Source: Akkermansiaceae bacterium (lineage in GTDB: Bacteria; Verrucomicrobiota; Verrucomicrobiia; Verrucomicrobiales; Akkermansiaceae). From it: a DNA stretch of 64,000 nt. The notes under the pieces were generated by a model, which worked only from the letters and a program-made list of their open reading frames with translations, did no database searches and was not told the origin of the DNA. The DNA lies in NCBI GenBank assembly GCA_019634595.1, contig JAHCBC010000001.1, positions 124,001 to 188,000 on the forward strand, read 5' to 3'. Below are positions 16,913-24,922 of the stretch, in pieces (the first letter of the stretch is position 1; each line of letters starts with the position of its first letter). The translations under genes and the position numbers were made by a program.

Positions 16913-19636
16913 CTCCGGCGGGGCCTGGAGGCCCCGGTGGCGTCCGAAGCGCAGCCATTTCTCGAACTCCACGGCCATGAAGACCGCCGCGGAGACGAGC
17001 AGCGTGCGCATCCACGTTTCCACGCCCGGAGTCTGGAAGTGGAGGAGCCGGGCGATGAAGGGGATCCCCGTGGCGCATAGCTGGACGGCGACCATGGCCA
17101 CGGCTCCGGCGATGGCCAGCCGGTTGGTCCACAGGCCGATGGCCGGCAGCGGGTGGTTGAGCGACCTGCAACTGAACAGATAGGCGACCTCCACCATGAT
17201 GATGGCGTTGACGGCCGCGGTGCGCGCGCTGTCGAGGGTGCCCACGGAGTGTTCGTGGCTGAAGACCCAGAAGGTGCCCGCGATCATGAGCAGGGACACC
17301 AGCCCGGTCCGCATCAGCAGCGGGAAGGTCAGCAGGGGGCGCGACGGCAGCCGTGGCGGCCGGTCCATCAGGCCCGGCTCCCGCGGCTCGAAGACGAGGG
17401 TGAGGCCGAGGAGGACGGATGTCCCCAGGTTGATCCACAGGAGCTGCATGGGGAGCAGCGGCAGGGTGGTTCCGGAAAGGACCGCGAGGAGGATGATGCA
17501 CGTCTCCCCCAGGTTCGTCGGCAGGGTCCAGATGATGAATTTCAGCAGGTTGTCGAACACACCACGCCCTTCTTCCACCGCGGTCTGGATGGAGGAGAAG
17601 TTGTCATCGGTGAGGATCATGTCGGCGGCTTCTTTGGCGACATCCGTGCCGGTGATCCCCATGGCTATGCCGATGTCCGCCTGCCTGAGCGCCGGGGCGT
17701 CGTTCACGCCGTCCCCCGTCATGGCGACGATGTGGCCGGTGGACTGGAGGGCTTTCACGAGACGGAGTTTCTGCTCCGGGGCGACCCGGGCGAAGACCGC
17801 CGTTTTCGCGGCGATGGCGGGCAGCCCGTCATCGGGTATCGCCTCAAGCTCACTGCCGGTCAGCACCTTCGTGTTTTCCGCCCTGGAGGCGAGGCCGATG
17901 CGGATGGCGATGGCCCTGGCCGTCGTCGCGTGGTCGCCGGTGATCATTTTCACCCGGATGCCCGCCTTGCGGCAGAGGGCGACGGACTGGATGGCTTCCT
18001 GCCGCGGTGGGTCGATCATGCCCTGGAGGCCGAGGAAGGTGAGTCCGGAACTGACATGCTCATGGGTCAGGTCCCCGGTGATGTCATCCGCGGGGCGGCG
18101 GGCGAAGGCGAGGACGCGGAGGCCTTGGGAGGCCATGCTTTCGACGGCGGCGCGGACGGCTTCCTTGTCGAGCGGGGCGGGGTTTCCATCTCCGCCGAGG
18201 GAGTCCGCGCAGCGGTCGAGCAACCGTTCCACGGCGCCCACCTTGTAGATCATCCGGCTGTCCGCATGATGGTGGAGGGTGGCCCGGAACATGTGGTCGG
18301 AGCCGAAGGGGATCATGTCGATGCGCGGGGAGCGCGCATGGCTGTCCGCGTGGTGGAGTCCCGACTTTGCCGCTGAAACGAGGAGGGCCGCTTCCGTGGG
18401 GTCGCCATTGATGGCATGGGAGCCATCCTCCCGGGGAGAAATGCGGGTGTCATTGCAGAGCAGGCCGGCCCGCAGGCACTCGAGAAGCGCGGGCTGGTCG
18501 GCGGGATCCACGCTGGTTCCATCCAGTGAGATCCCGCCGGTGGGTTCGTATCCACCGCCGGAGATGTGGAAACAACGGCCCCCGGCGAAAACCTGCTGCA
18601 CCGTCATCTGGTTCTCGGTGAGCGTGCCGGTCTTGTCAGAGCAGATGACCGTGGTGCCGCCGAGCGTTTCAACGGCGGGCAGCTTGCGGATGATGGCGCG
18701 CCGTCTGGCCATGCGGCTGACGCCGATGGCGAGGACGATGGTCACGGCGGCGGGCAGGCCTTCCGGAATGGCTCCCACCGCGAGGGCCACGGCGACCATG
18801 AACATGGTGCCGGGGGATTCACCCCGGAGAACGCCGACACAGAACGCGAACACGGCGACGGCCAGGATCACCCACAGGAGGAGGCGGCTGAAGGAGGCGA
18901 TCTTCCGGGTGAGCGGGGTGGAGATCTCCGTTGCTTCCGAGATGAGGCGGGCGATGCGGCCCGTCTCCGTGCCGTCCCCGGTGCCGAAGACGATGCCCTC
19001 CCCGTGGCCGCTGGTGACGAGCGTTCCCGCGTAGGCGATGTTCCTGCGATCCGCCAGCGCGGTGGATTCCGGAAGCGGTTCCGTCCGCTTGTGGGCGGGC
19101 AGGGACTCCCCGGAGAGCGCGGCTTCCGCGATGTGGAGTTCCTTCGCGTGGATGAGCCTCATGTCCGCCGGCACCAGGTCCCCCGGCTGGAGGAGGATGA
19201 TGTCCCCGGGGACGATGTCAGCGGAGGGGATGCGGATCCTGCCGCTGCCGGCCCTCCTGGCGGTCGCCTCCGTGAGGATCATCTTTCCCAGCGCCTCGAT
19301 CGCCTTTCCCGCCTTTTCCTCCTGGAAGTAGCCGATGACGGAGTTGGCCAGCACCACCAGCAGGATGACCGTGCAGTCCACCCACTCCCCGAGGGCGGCG
19401 GTGACCACCACCGCCGCGAGGAGGATGTAGATGAGGGGCTGGTGGAACTGGAGGAGGAACTTCCGCCATGCGGGCACTCCCTTGCGGGCGGTCACGGTGT
19501 TGGGGCCGTGGCGTGTGCGCGCGGAGAGGACCTGCGCGGGATCCAGCCCCGTGGAGGGATCCGTCCCCAGCCTGCCGATGGCCTCTCCGGCCGTGAGGTG
19601 GTGCCATCTGGCGGTGTCGCTTCCCGGTCGCGCCAT
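16910..19636 (-). CDS. P-type Ca2+-transporting ATPase (PMR1/SERCA-like, P2 type)
   Basis: 908 residues. In order: N-terminal cation-ATPase domain, M1-M2 (about 66-103), actuator domain with ALSGESLPAHK, M3-M4 with the ion-site motif AVGAIPEGLPAAV, phosphorylation site CSDKTGTLTENQ (D334), and the hinge MTGDGVNDAPALRQADIGIAMG. The P-E-G-L-P motif in M4 fits Ca2+ or Mn2+ rather than heavy metals. It exports cations from the cytoplasm using ATP. It starts 3 bases after the stop of a universal stress protein gene on the same strand, so the two are almost certainly co-transcribed. The GC-rich hydrophobic C-terminal helices reach the stop at 16910. Confidence 0.93.
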   Translation of the reverse strand: MARPGSDTARWHHLTAGEAIGRLGTDPSTGLDPAQVLSARTRHGPNTVTARKGVPAWRKFLLQFHQPLIYILLAAVVVTAALGEWVDCTVILLVVLANSVIGYFQEEKAGKAIEALGKMILTEATARRAGSGRIRIPSADIVPGDIILLQPGDLVPADMRLIHAKELHIAEAALSGESLPAHKRTEPLPESTALADRRNIAYAGTLVTSGHGEGIVFGTGDGTETGRIARLISEATEISTPLTRKIASFSRLLLWVILAVAVFAFCVGVLRGESPGTMFMVAVALAVGAIPEGLPAAVTIVLAIGVSRMARRRAIIRKLPAVETLGGTTVICSDKTGTLTENQMTVQQVFAGGRCFHISGGGYEPTGGISLDGTSVDPADQPALLECLRAGLLCNDTRISPREDGSHAINGDPTEAALLVSAAKSGLHHADSHARSPRIDMIPFGSDHMFRATLHHHADSRMIYKVGAVERLLDRCADSLGGDGNPAPLDKEAVRAAVESMASQGLRVLAFARRPADDITGDLTHEHVSSGLTFLGLQGMIDPPRQEAIQSVALCRKAGIRVKMITGDHATTARAIAIRIGLASRAENTKVLTGSELEAIPDDGLPAIAAKTAVFARVAPEQKLRLVKALQSTGHIVAMTGDGVNDAPALRQADIGIAMGITGTDVAKEAADMILTDDNFSSIQTAVEEGRGVFDNLLKFIIWTLPTNLGETCIILLAVLSGTTLPLLPMQLLWINLGTSVLLGLTLVFEPREPGLMDRPPRLPSRPLLTFPLLMRTGLVSLLMIAGTFWVFSHEHSVGTLDSARTAAVNAIIMVEVAYLFSCRSLNHPLPAIGLWTNRLAIAGAVAMVAVQLCATGIPFIARLLHFQTPGVETWMRTLLVSAAVFMAVEFEKWLRFGRHRGLQAPPE

Positions 19637-19639
19637 CTC

Positions 19640-20938
19640 TCACAGGGGTTTTGGCACCAGGAGGACGGGACGGGGGGAAGATGCCGCGACTTGGGAGGCC
19701 ACGGAGCCGAGGAGCACCTTCGACAGCGCGTTCCCTCCGGCGCTGCCCATGCAGATGATATCCGCCATCCGCCGCGCGGCGACCTGGAGGATGGTTTCCG
19801 CGGGGACGCTCCCATCCTCGATGATGGTTTCTATTTTCACCCCCCGCTCACCCGCGGACTCCGGGATCAGATCCTGGAGTTGCCGCGTCCCCTCCGGGAG
19901 GGAAACTCCGAACCTGTCCCTGACATGGAGCAGGTGGATGGTGGCCCCGGGTGATGCGATGGCGCAGGCATGCAGGATGGCATGGTTCGCCGCGTCCGAG
20001 AAATCCGTGGGGACGAGGATGTGGTCATAGACCGGGAGCGGGCGCGGCACGGAGGATTCCAGCAGCGGGACCACCGCCAGGTTGAAGGGGGAGGTGTGGA
20101 GGAGATCCACGGAAACGGATTCGTCGAACACGCGGGAGAGTCCATGGCGGAGACGGGAACCGACCACGATGAGGTCCGCCTCCGTCTGGCCGGCGATGCC
20201 GATGAGGGAGAGGTCCGCGCGGCCCCAGCGGGGTTCGATATGGATGGTGACGGGAAGATCTCCCAGGATCTCGCCGGTTTTCTGCTTCAGTTCGTTTTCC
20301 AGCAGCTTCTGGAGATGATGGGAATTCTCGATGAAGGAATGGCTTTGCAATCCCAGCCGGATCGCTTCGTCCGGCACCCAGTGGAGATAGGTGGCGGTGA
20401 TCTCGCAGGGGCCGATCCCGGCCAATTCCTTCACCCATTGCAGGGGGATGTCCGCGATGGCGTTCGGCCCCACGGCGACGAAGGTCTTCAAAGGGCGGCC
20501 ACCGGAGAGCCATTCTTCCAAGGAGGATGGATCGCGCAGGACCAAGGTGGGGATGCGGGAGTTTTTCACCAGGCGTTCGATCAGGCCTCCGGAAAACCAC
20601 CGTGCCGGAGCGCTGCGCTTTTCCTGGGACGCGACGATGAGGAGGCGGGCCTGGGTTTCCTCCAGAAAGGAAAGGAGGGTCGAGGAAGGGGAACCGTCGA
20701 GAACGAGTTCCTCCACCAGCGTCCCGGATTGCCTGAGCCGGGTGGCTTCGGAATGGAGGCGGTGCTTGGCGGCGACATGGAGGGAGGAGGTGAGGGACTC
20801 ATCCCCGGCGCGCGACGGCTCGCAGACATGGAGCAGGATGAGGGTTTCACCCGTCTTCGCGCAAAAGGCGGCGGCGGCTTCCGAAGCACGGGAGGATTCG
20901 GCGGAGAAGTCGGTGGCGCAGATGATGTTCGTTTTCAT
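19640..20938 (-). CDS. Universal stress protein with three USP-like segments
   Basis: 432 residues from ATG 20938 (MKTNIICATDFSAES). Domain 1 is about 1-145. Domain 2 (about 150-290) starts LKTFVAVGPNAIADIPLQW and ends LIVVGSRLRHGLSRV. Domain 3 (about 305-430) starts YDHILVPTDFSDAANHA and ends with the ATP-loop-like IICMGSAGGNALSKVLLGSV, fitting Gx2Gx9G(S/T). The last domain has the clearest nucleotide-binding motif; the first two are more diverged. Three USP domains in one chain is less common than one or two. In operon with the Ca2+-type ATPase, it probably acts in stress or ion homeostasis (inference). Confidence 0.85.
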   Translation of the reverse strand: MKTNIICATDFSAESSRASEAAAAFCAKTGETLILLHVCEPSRAGDESLTSSLHVAAKHRLHSEATRLRQSGTLVEELVLDGSPSSTLLSFLEETQARLLIVASQEKRSAPARWFSGGLIERLVKNSRIPTLVLRDPSSLEEWLSGGRPLKTFVAVGPNAIADIPLQWVKELAGIGPCEITATYLHWVPDEAIRLGLQSHSFIENSHHLQKLLENELKQKTGEILGDLPVTIHIEPRWGRADLSLIGIAGQTEADLIVVGSRLRHGLSRVFDESVSVDLLHTSPFNLAVVPLLESSVPRPLPVYDHILVPTDFSDAANHAILHACAIASPGATIHLLHVRDRFGVSLPEGTRQLQDLIPESAGERGVKIETIIEDGSVPAETILQVAARRMADIICMGSAGGNALSKVLLGSVASQVAASSPRPVLLVPKPL

Positions 20939-21088
20939 AGGTGGTGGTGTACGGGGCTGATGGGATGTGAAGGGCTCAAAGGATTCATCCTCCGGTTCAC
21001 CGAACATATACGCCGGAGAGGGGCAACTCTTCGACGCGTAATCTGCCATTTCCGGCCCATATCCTGCCCTATCCCGCGTTATGCGGGG

Positions 21089-21988
21089 TTAGCGCAGCTC
21101 CGTCTGGATCCCCTGGAGGAGATTGGCGAGTTCCCTGCCGCCCTTTGAAAGAGGCTGCGCCCTCCGCTTCAGCAGGCTGATCGTGCGTTCCGGGTCGGGA
21201 TTCGCGAAGCGACGGAAAACCAGCGAGGGGTCATTCCTCGTGCGTGCGGCGAATTCCGGAACGACTGCGAAACCCATGCCGGAAGCGACCATGGCCAGGG
21301 CCGTCCCCAGTTGGTCGCATTCCAGCCGGGCATCCAGGCGCTTGAGCCTACAGACTTTCAGGGTGCGGTCAGTGAGGCAGTGTCCGTCCTTCAGGTGGAT
21401 GAGTTCCTCCGCCGCCAGTTGGTCGGGACGGGGGGCGGATTTCACCCGGGACAACGGATGGTTTGCGGGCAGGGCCAGCAGCAGGGGCTCCCTGAAAAGC
21501 TCTTTCGCATGGAGGGACCATTTTTTGAGAACCTGGGGCGCTACATCACTCAGCACCGCGAACTCGATCGTGCCATCGACGATCTGCTGGATCAGTTCGC
21601 TGGTGCGGGCTTCCTGGATCTGGAGGTCGATCTTCGGATACACTTCACGGAACGGCTTGAGCAGCTTGGGCAACAGGTAGGGGGCGATGGTGGGGATGAT
21701 GCCGAACGCGAGTTTCCCCTCCTGGGTTTCGCGGCGTTTCTCGAAACGCTCCCGCAGTTTCCTCGCCTCATCGAGAAGCCGTCCGGCATGTTCCAGCAGG
21801 ACCAGCCCGGCGCTGGTGGGTTCCACCCCGCGCGGCCTGCGGTGCACCAGCGGCTCGCCAAGCTCATCTTCCAGTGCCTTGAGCTGCTGGCTCAGCGATG
21901 GCTGCGCGACCTGGCAGGCCTTCGCCGCAGCGGTGAGTGAGCCTTCCCGGATGATGGCGGTGAAATACTCGAGCTGGCGCAGATCCAT
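21089..21988 (-). CDS. oxyR: OxyR-type LysR family hydrogen-peroxide sensor
   Basis: 299 residues from ATG 21988; an upstream ATG six codons earlier is possible. The N-terminal winged helix (MDLRQLEYFTAIIREGSLTA, about 1-60) is LysR-type. The regulatory domain holds DGHCLTDRTLKVC. Its two Cys are nine positions apart, exactly the spacing of redox Cys199 and Cys208 in E. coli OxyR, inside the same DGHCL context. Oxidation to a disulfide would switch DNA binding. It diverges from fruK, and a site fitting the OxyR/LysR consensus lies just upstream of its start. No catalase or peroxiredoxin gene is adjacent. Confidence 0.9.
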   Translation of the reverse strand: MDLRQLEYFTAIIREGSLTAAAKACQVAQPSLSQQLKALEDELGEPLVHRRPRGVEPTSAGLVLLEHAGRLLDEARKLRERFEKRRETQEGKLAFGIIPTIAPYLLPKLLKPFREVYPKIDLQIQEARTSELIQQIVDGTIEFAVLSDVAPQVLKKWSLHAKELFREPLLLALPANHPLSRVKSAPRPDQLAAEELIHLKDGHCLTDRTLKVCRLKRLDARLECDQLGTALAMVASGMGFAVVPEFAARTRNDPSLVFRRFANPDPERTISLLKRRAQPLSKGGRELANLLQGIQTELR

Positions 21989-22004
21989 GGCCTGAGCTTT
22001 TTCC

Positions 22005-22047
22005 ATAGATGGGGGCTATGGCAAGACGATGAGTGATAAGCATCGTC
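22005..22047. promoter_or_regulatory. Probable OxyR operator in the oxyR-fruK intergenic region
   Basis: ATAGATGGGGGCTAT (22005-22019) is an ATAG-N7-CTAT dyad, the OxyR half-site pattern, also T-N11-A. Six bases on is the perfect dyad GACGATG-N9-CATCGTC (22025-22047). The first dyad is 16 bases from the oxyR start codon, which suits autorepression. Whether it also controls fruK is inference. Confidence 0.6.
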
Positions 22048-22132
22048 AATGATGGCGGGGAAGTGCCGTGCTTTTCTGTTCGCATCCCCGGCGGTCATAT
22101 GGGGAGATGGCCGCAGGAAGATTCCAGCACCC

Positions 22133-23092
22133 ATGGCAGACGTCGTCACCATCACGCTCAACCCCGCGATCGACCACACCGTCCATCTGGAGAGGTTCGA
22201 GCCGGGGAAGGTCAACCGGGTGGACTGGCATCACCGGCAGGCGGGAGGGAAAGGCGTGAACGTGGCGGCCTTGCTGGCCGCATATGGAGTTCCCTGCATC
22301 GCAACGGGATTTCTGGGGGAGGAGAATCCGGCCCTCTTCGAGGAGCTGTGCCGTGAGACCGGGATCGGGGATGGATTCATCCGCATTCCCGGAGAGACCC
22401 GGACCGGCATCAAGATCATCGGTGACAGGAGCACGGGCACGACTGACATCAACTTCCCCGGTCTGGCTCCGGATGCCGCTGGGTGGGACAGGTTGGTCCG
22501 GAAAGTGGGGGAGCTGGCGGCACCCGGGCGGTGGTGTGTGTTTGGTGGCAGCTTGCCCCCAGGAGTGGAGGTCGCTCATTTCCGTGAACTGCTGGAGATC
22601 GCCAGAGCGGCGGGAGCCATGGTGGCGGTGGATGCGAGCGGGCGGGTATTGGAAACGGCGATCGACATGGGAGTGGATCTGATCAAGCCCAACGAGCACG
22701 AACTGTCTGAGGTGATGGGGGTTTCCCCGGAGAGTCTGGTTGCGGATCCGGCTCGGATCCTCCGGTCGCTGGGAGAGAGCATCGGGCATATCATCCTTTC
22801 GATGGGGGAAAAGGGTGCGCTGTTCCGCACGGCGGACGGCACGCTCCATGCGAAGTCCCCGGAGGTGGAGGTCGTCAGCACCGTGGGGGCGGGGGATTCC
22901 CTGCTGGCTGGCTACCTCGCGGGGCTGGTGACCGGCCTGTCTCCTGCGGACCGTGCCCGGCTGGCGACGGTCTTCGCCTGGTCCGCGCTGGAGAAGGTTT
23001 CCAGATCCCTTCTTCCGGGGGATGAAATCCGGAGCCGCATGGAGCGGGTGGAGGTGCGGGACATGATGGGATCAACGGTCCGGTTGGGATGA
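22133..23092 (+). CDS. fruK: 1-phosphofructokinase (PfkB family)
   Basis: 319 residues from ATG 22133. The N-terminus ITLNPAIDHTVHLERFEPGKVNR and then AGGKGVNVA are typical of FruK/LacC kinases. Further motifs: FGGSLPPGV, IKPNEHELSEVMG, and the PfkB signature STVGAGDSLLAGYLAG, with the catalytic Asp in GAGDS. It phosphorylates fructose-1-phosphate to fructose-1,6-bisphosphate in the cytosol; LacC-like tagatose-6-phosphate kinase is the main alternative. No fructose PTS genes are adjacent. It is divergent from oxyR, which is an unusual partner for a sugar kinase. Confidence 0.88.
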   Translation: MADVVTITLNPAIDHTVHLERFEPGKVNRVDWHHRQAGGKGVNVAALLAAYGVPCIATGFLGEENPALFEELCRETGIGDGFIRIPGETRTGIKIIGDRSTGTTDINFPGLAPDAAGWDRLVRKVGELAAPGRWCVFGGSLPPGVEVAHFRELLEIARAAGAMVAVDASGRVLETAIDMGVDLIKPNEHELSEVMGVSPESLVADPARILRSLGESIGHIILSMGEKGALFRTADGTLHAKSPEVEVVSTVGAGDSLLAGYLAGLVTGLSPADRARLATVFAWSALEKVSRSLLPGDEIRSRMERVEVRDMMGSTVRLG

Positions 23093-23205
23093 CGTCCCGT
23101 GATTCCACGATTCCATTCCATCCCGGATGCCATCGTTCGGATGCGCCGCCGCGGGGAGATTGGCCGTCCACCCCGCCGGACGCCCCAGGGCAGCCTCATT
23201 TCGGG

Positions 23206-23362
23206 AATCCAACCGCGAATGGACGCGAATGAACACGAATGGAAGGTGGGCCGATACCGAATTTCGAAGTGGAGCGGCGATTTTCCGAATGGAGAGCATG
23301 ACCACCTAACCCTGATTCAGGGTGAATTCGCGTCCATTGGTGTTCATTCGTGGTTCGGATTT
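23206..23362. repeat. Inverted-repeat element with CGAATGRACRCGAATG words
   Basis: The left arm (aatccaaccgcgaatggacg and onwards, 23206-23251) and right arm (gaattcgcgtccattggtg to ggatttt, about 23323-23364) are imperfect reverse complements built on the words CGAATG and GGACGCGAATG/GAACACGAATG. It occupies most of the 378-base gap before the first beta-helix paralogue. No gene is seen in the gap. Confidence 0.65.
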
Positions 23363-23432
23363 TCTGAAACAAGCCGACAAACATCCTGACAATTCCGAAA
23401 TGAGATGGCCCTCCCTGACGACCCGCGTTTCA

Positions 23433-23461
23433 TTGACATGGCATGATCATGCGGATAGTTG
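23433..23461 (+). promoter_or_regulatory. Conserved promoter of paralogue 1
   Basis: TTGACA (23433-23438), 17-base spacer, TAGTTG (23456-23461) as a weak -10. The block gacccgcgtttcattgacat just upstream and gcggatagttgg around the -10 recur in front of paralogue 2. The ATG follows only about 9 bases later, so the leader would be very short or absent; no Shine-Dalgarno is visible. Confidence 0.6.
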
Positions 23462-23470
23462 GTTTTTCTT

Positions 23471-24835
23471 ATGTACTTCGGAAAGCTTCTGCCCCCGCTG
23501 CTATCCTGCGCTCTTGTGGTATTGCCTGCGCAAGCCAGCGAATTCGTGGAGAAGCTGAAGGAATCCGCCTCGGCTGAGATTGAGAAATCCGAAACCGACG
23601 CGCTTTTCAGGCAGGCGGAGCTTTCACAGAAGTATATGGCCGCGTTGAAAGCCTTGGAAGAGAAGATCAGGGCGACCGGTGATCTGGATGCGGTCATCCG
23701 GATCCGGGAGGAAGCTGACGCCATCACGAAGTCCGGAGAGGTGACCTCCCACGGGGACAAGGGCATCACCGAGCTGCGGGAGAAATACATCGCGGCCCGC
23801 GGCATCATCATGAAGGACGCGAATGCGGCGCGGACGAAGGTCGTGGAGTCGCTGACAAGAGCGGTGCGGGAAAGAGAAGCGGCGCTGACGAAAGCGGGCC
23901 AGGTGGATGAGGCGCTGGCGATCCGGAAGGAGGGGGAACAGATGTTGCTGGAACTTTCTTCCGGATTGGGCAACGACGGAGTGGAGTTCGCGGAAGACTC
24001 ACGCGGCACGGAAGCCGTCGAGCTGAAGGAACTGAAGAAGATCAACGTGCCGACGACCGCGCCCGCTCTGTTCGAGAAACCATTCTCGATCAAGGGAACC
24101 TGGCTGGAGTCGATGACGCTTCCACCGCTGAAACAGAGGATCAGCGAGCAGGTGATCCTCGGTGACCGGGGCAAGAAGAAATGGCCGACGGTCGTGCTGC
24201 CGAAGGGGACGGTCTGGTCGGGCAGGGACACGCGGATCTTTTCCTCGGCAGCTTATATCGTGGCGACGAAGTCTTCTTTCGAGCGGTTGAAATTCCTCGG
24301 CGACTTGGCGTGCGACACTTATTTCGTGAATTGCTCGTTCGACCAATGCACCCTCAACCGCGGTGGCGGCTGGTGGGGTTGGGACCAGGCGTCGAAGTAT
24401 TATCTCGAGAACTGTGTGGTCAGCGATTCCCTGGCATCCGCATGGAATGTGGTGGACAACGGATTCCGCGTGCGGACGAGCGTGTTCGAGAAGGCGGACA
24501 TGCCGACGGTTTCTTTCAAGGACAAGGAACCGGCCAATTACCTGAACCATCCGTGGTTCAAGTTCGAGAACTGCCGCTTTGTGGGATGCAAGGTGCCGTC
24601 GAGTTTCGTCCTGGTGACGAGAGACTGCATTTTCCAGGATTGCATATTCGTGGATGATCCGGGCCTGAAGGAAGGCCAGAAGCCCATCGATGTGGTCATC
24701 TACGTGGGGCCGGGGGGAAGGTATGACATCTCGAAGCTGCCGAAGAACGTGACCATCACCCGGAAGCCGGACACGGAATGGAAAGGCGAAACCATCCCGA
24801 CGGCCCAGGCGCTGCGGGATATGATGGGATTCTGA
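23471..24835 (+). CDS. Secreted coiled-coil plus beta-helix protein, paralogue 1
   Basis: 454 residues from ATG 23471. Signal peptide MYFGKLLPPLLSCALVVLPAQAS (cleavage near 22, quoted in part: LLSCALVVLPAQA). Residues about 25-165 are heptad-like with ELSQKYMAALKALEEKI and ATGDLDAVIRIREEADAI, a coiled-coil pattern frequent in secreted PVC-bacterial proteins. Residues about 200-430 have repeated short strands (FVNCSFDQC, YLENCVVSD, FENCRFVGC, FQDCIFVDD) consistent with a right-handed parallel beta-helix rich in Cys. No enzyme signature was identified. A close paralogue follows in tandem. Likely outside the cytoplasm; function unknown. Confidence 0.8.
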   Translation: MYFGKLLPPLLSCALVVLPAQASEFVEKLKESASAEIEKSETDALFRQAELSQKYMAALKALEEKIRATGDLDAVIRIREEADAITKSGEVTSHGDKGITELREKYIAARGIIMKDANAARTKVVESLTRAVREREAALTKAGQVDEALAIRKEGEQMLLELSSGLGNDGVEFAEDSRGTEAVELKELKKINVPTTAPALFEKPFSIKGTWLESMTLPPLKQRISEQVILGDRGKKKWPTVVLPKGTVWSGRDTRIFSSAAYIVATKSSFERLKFLGDLACDTYFVNCSFDQCTLNRGGGWWGWDQASKYYLENCVVSDSLASAWNVVDNGFRVRTSVFEKADMPTVSFKDKEPANYLNHPWFKFENCRFVGCKVPSSFVLVTRDCIFQDCIFVDDPGLKEGQKPIDVVIYVGPGGRYDISKLPKNVTITRKPDTEWKGETIPTAQALRDMMGF

Positions 24836-24885
24836 TGGCAGGCATCCGTCTTCCATGGGTTCCTCACCTGGTGACCCGCGTTTCA

Positions 24886-24914
24886 TTGACATGCCATGGT
24901 GGTGCGGATAGTTG
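24886..24914 (+). promoter_or_regulatory. Conserved promoter of paralogue 2
   Basis: TTGACA (24886-24891), 17-base spacer, TAGTTG (24909-24914), matching the paralogue 1 promoter in boxes, spacing and the upstream cccgcgtttcattgacat block. It lies in the 87-base gap between the two genes, so paralogue 2 can be transcribed on its own. ATG follows 9 bases after the -10. Confidence 0.6.
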
Positions 24915-24922
24915 GTTCTCTC

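Noticed and set aside
22049..22132. Upstream ATG extension of fruK
   Set aside because: It would add 28 residues not found in the PfkB N-terminus; ITLNPAID right after ATG 22133 is the usual start.
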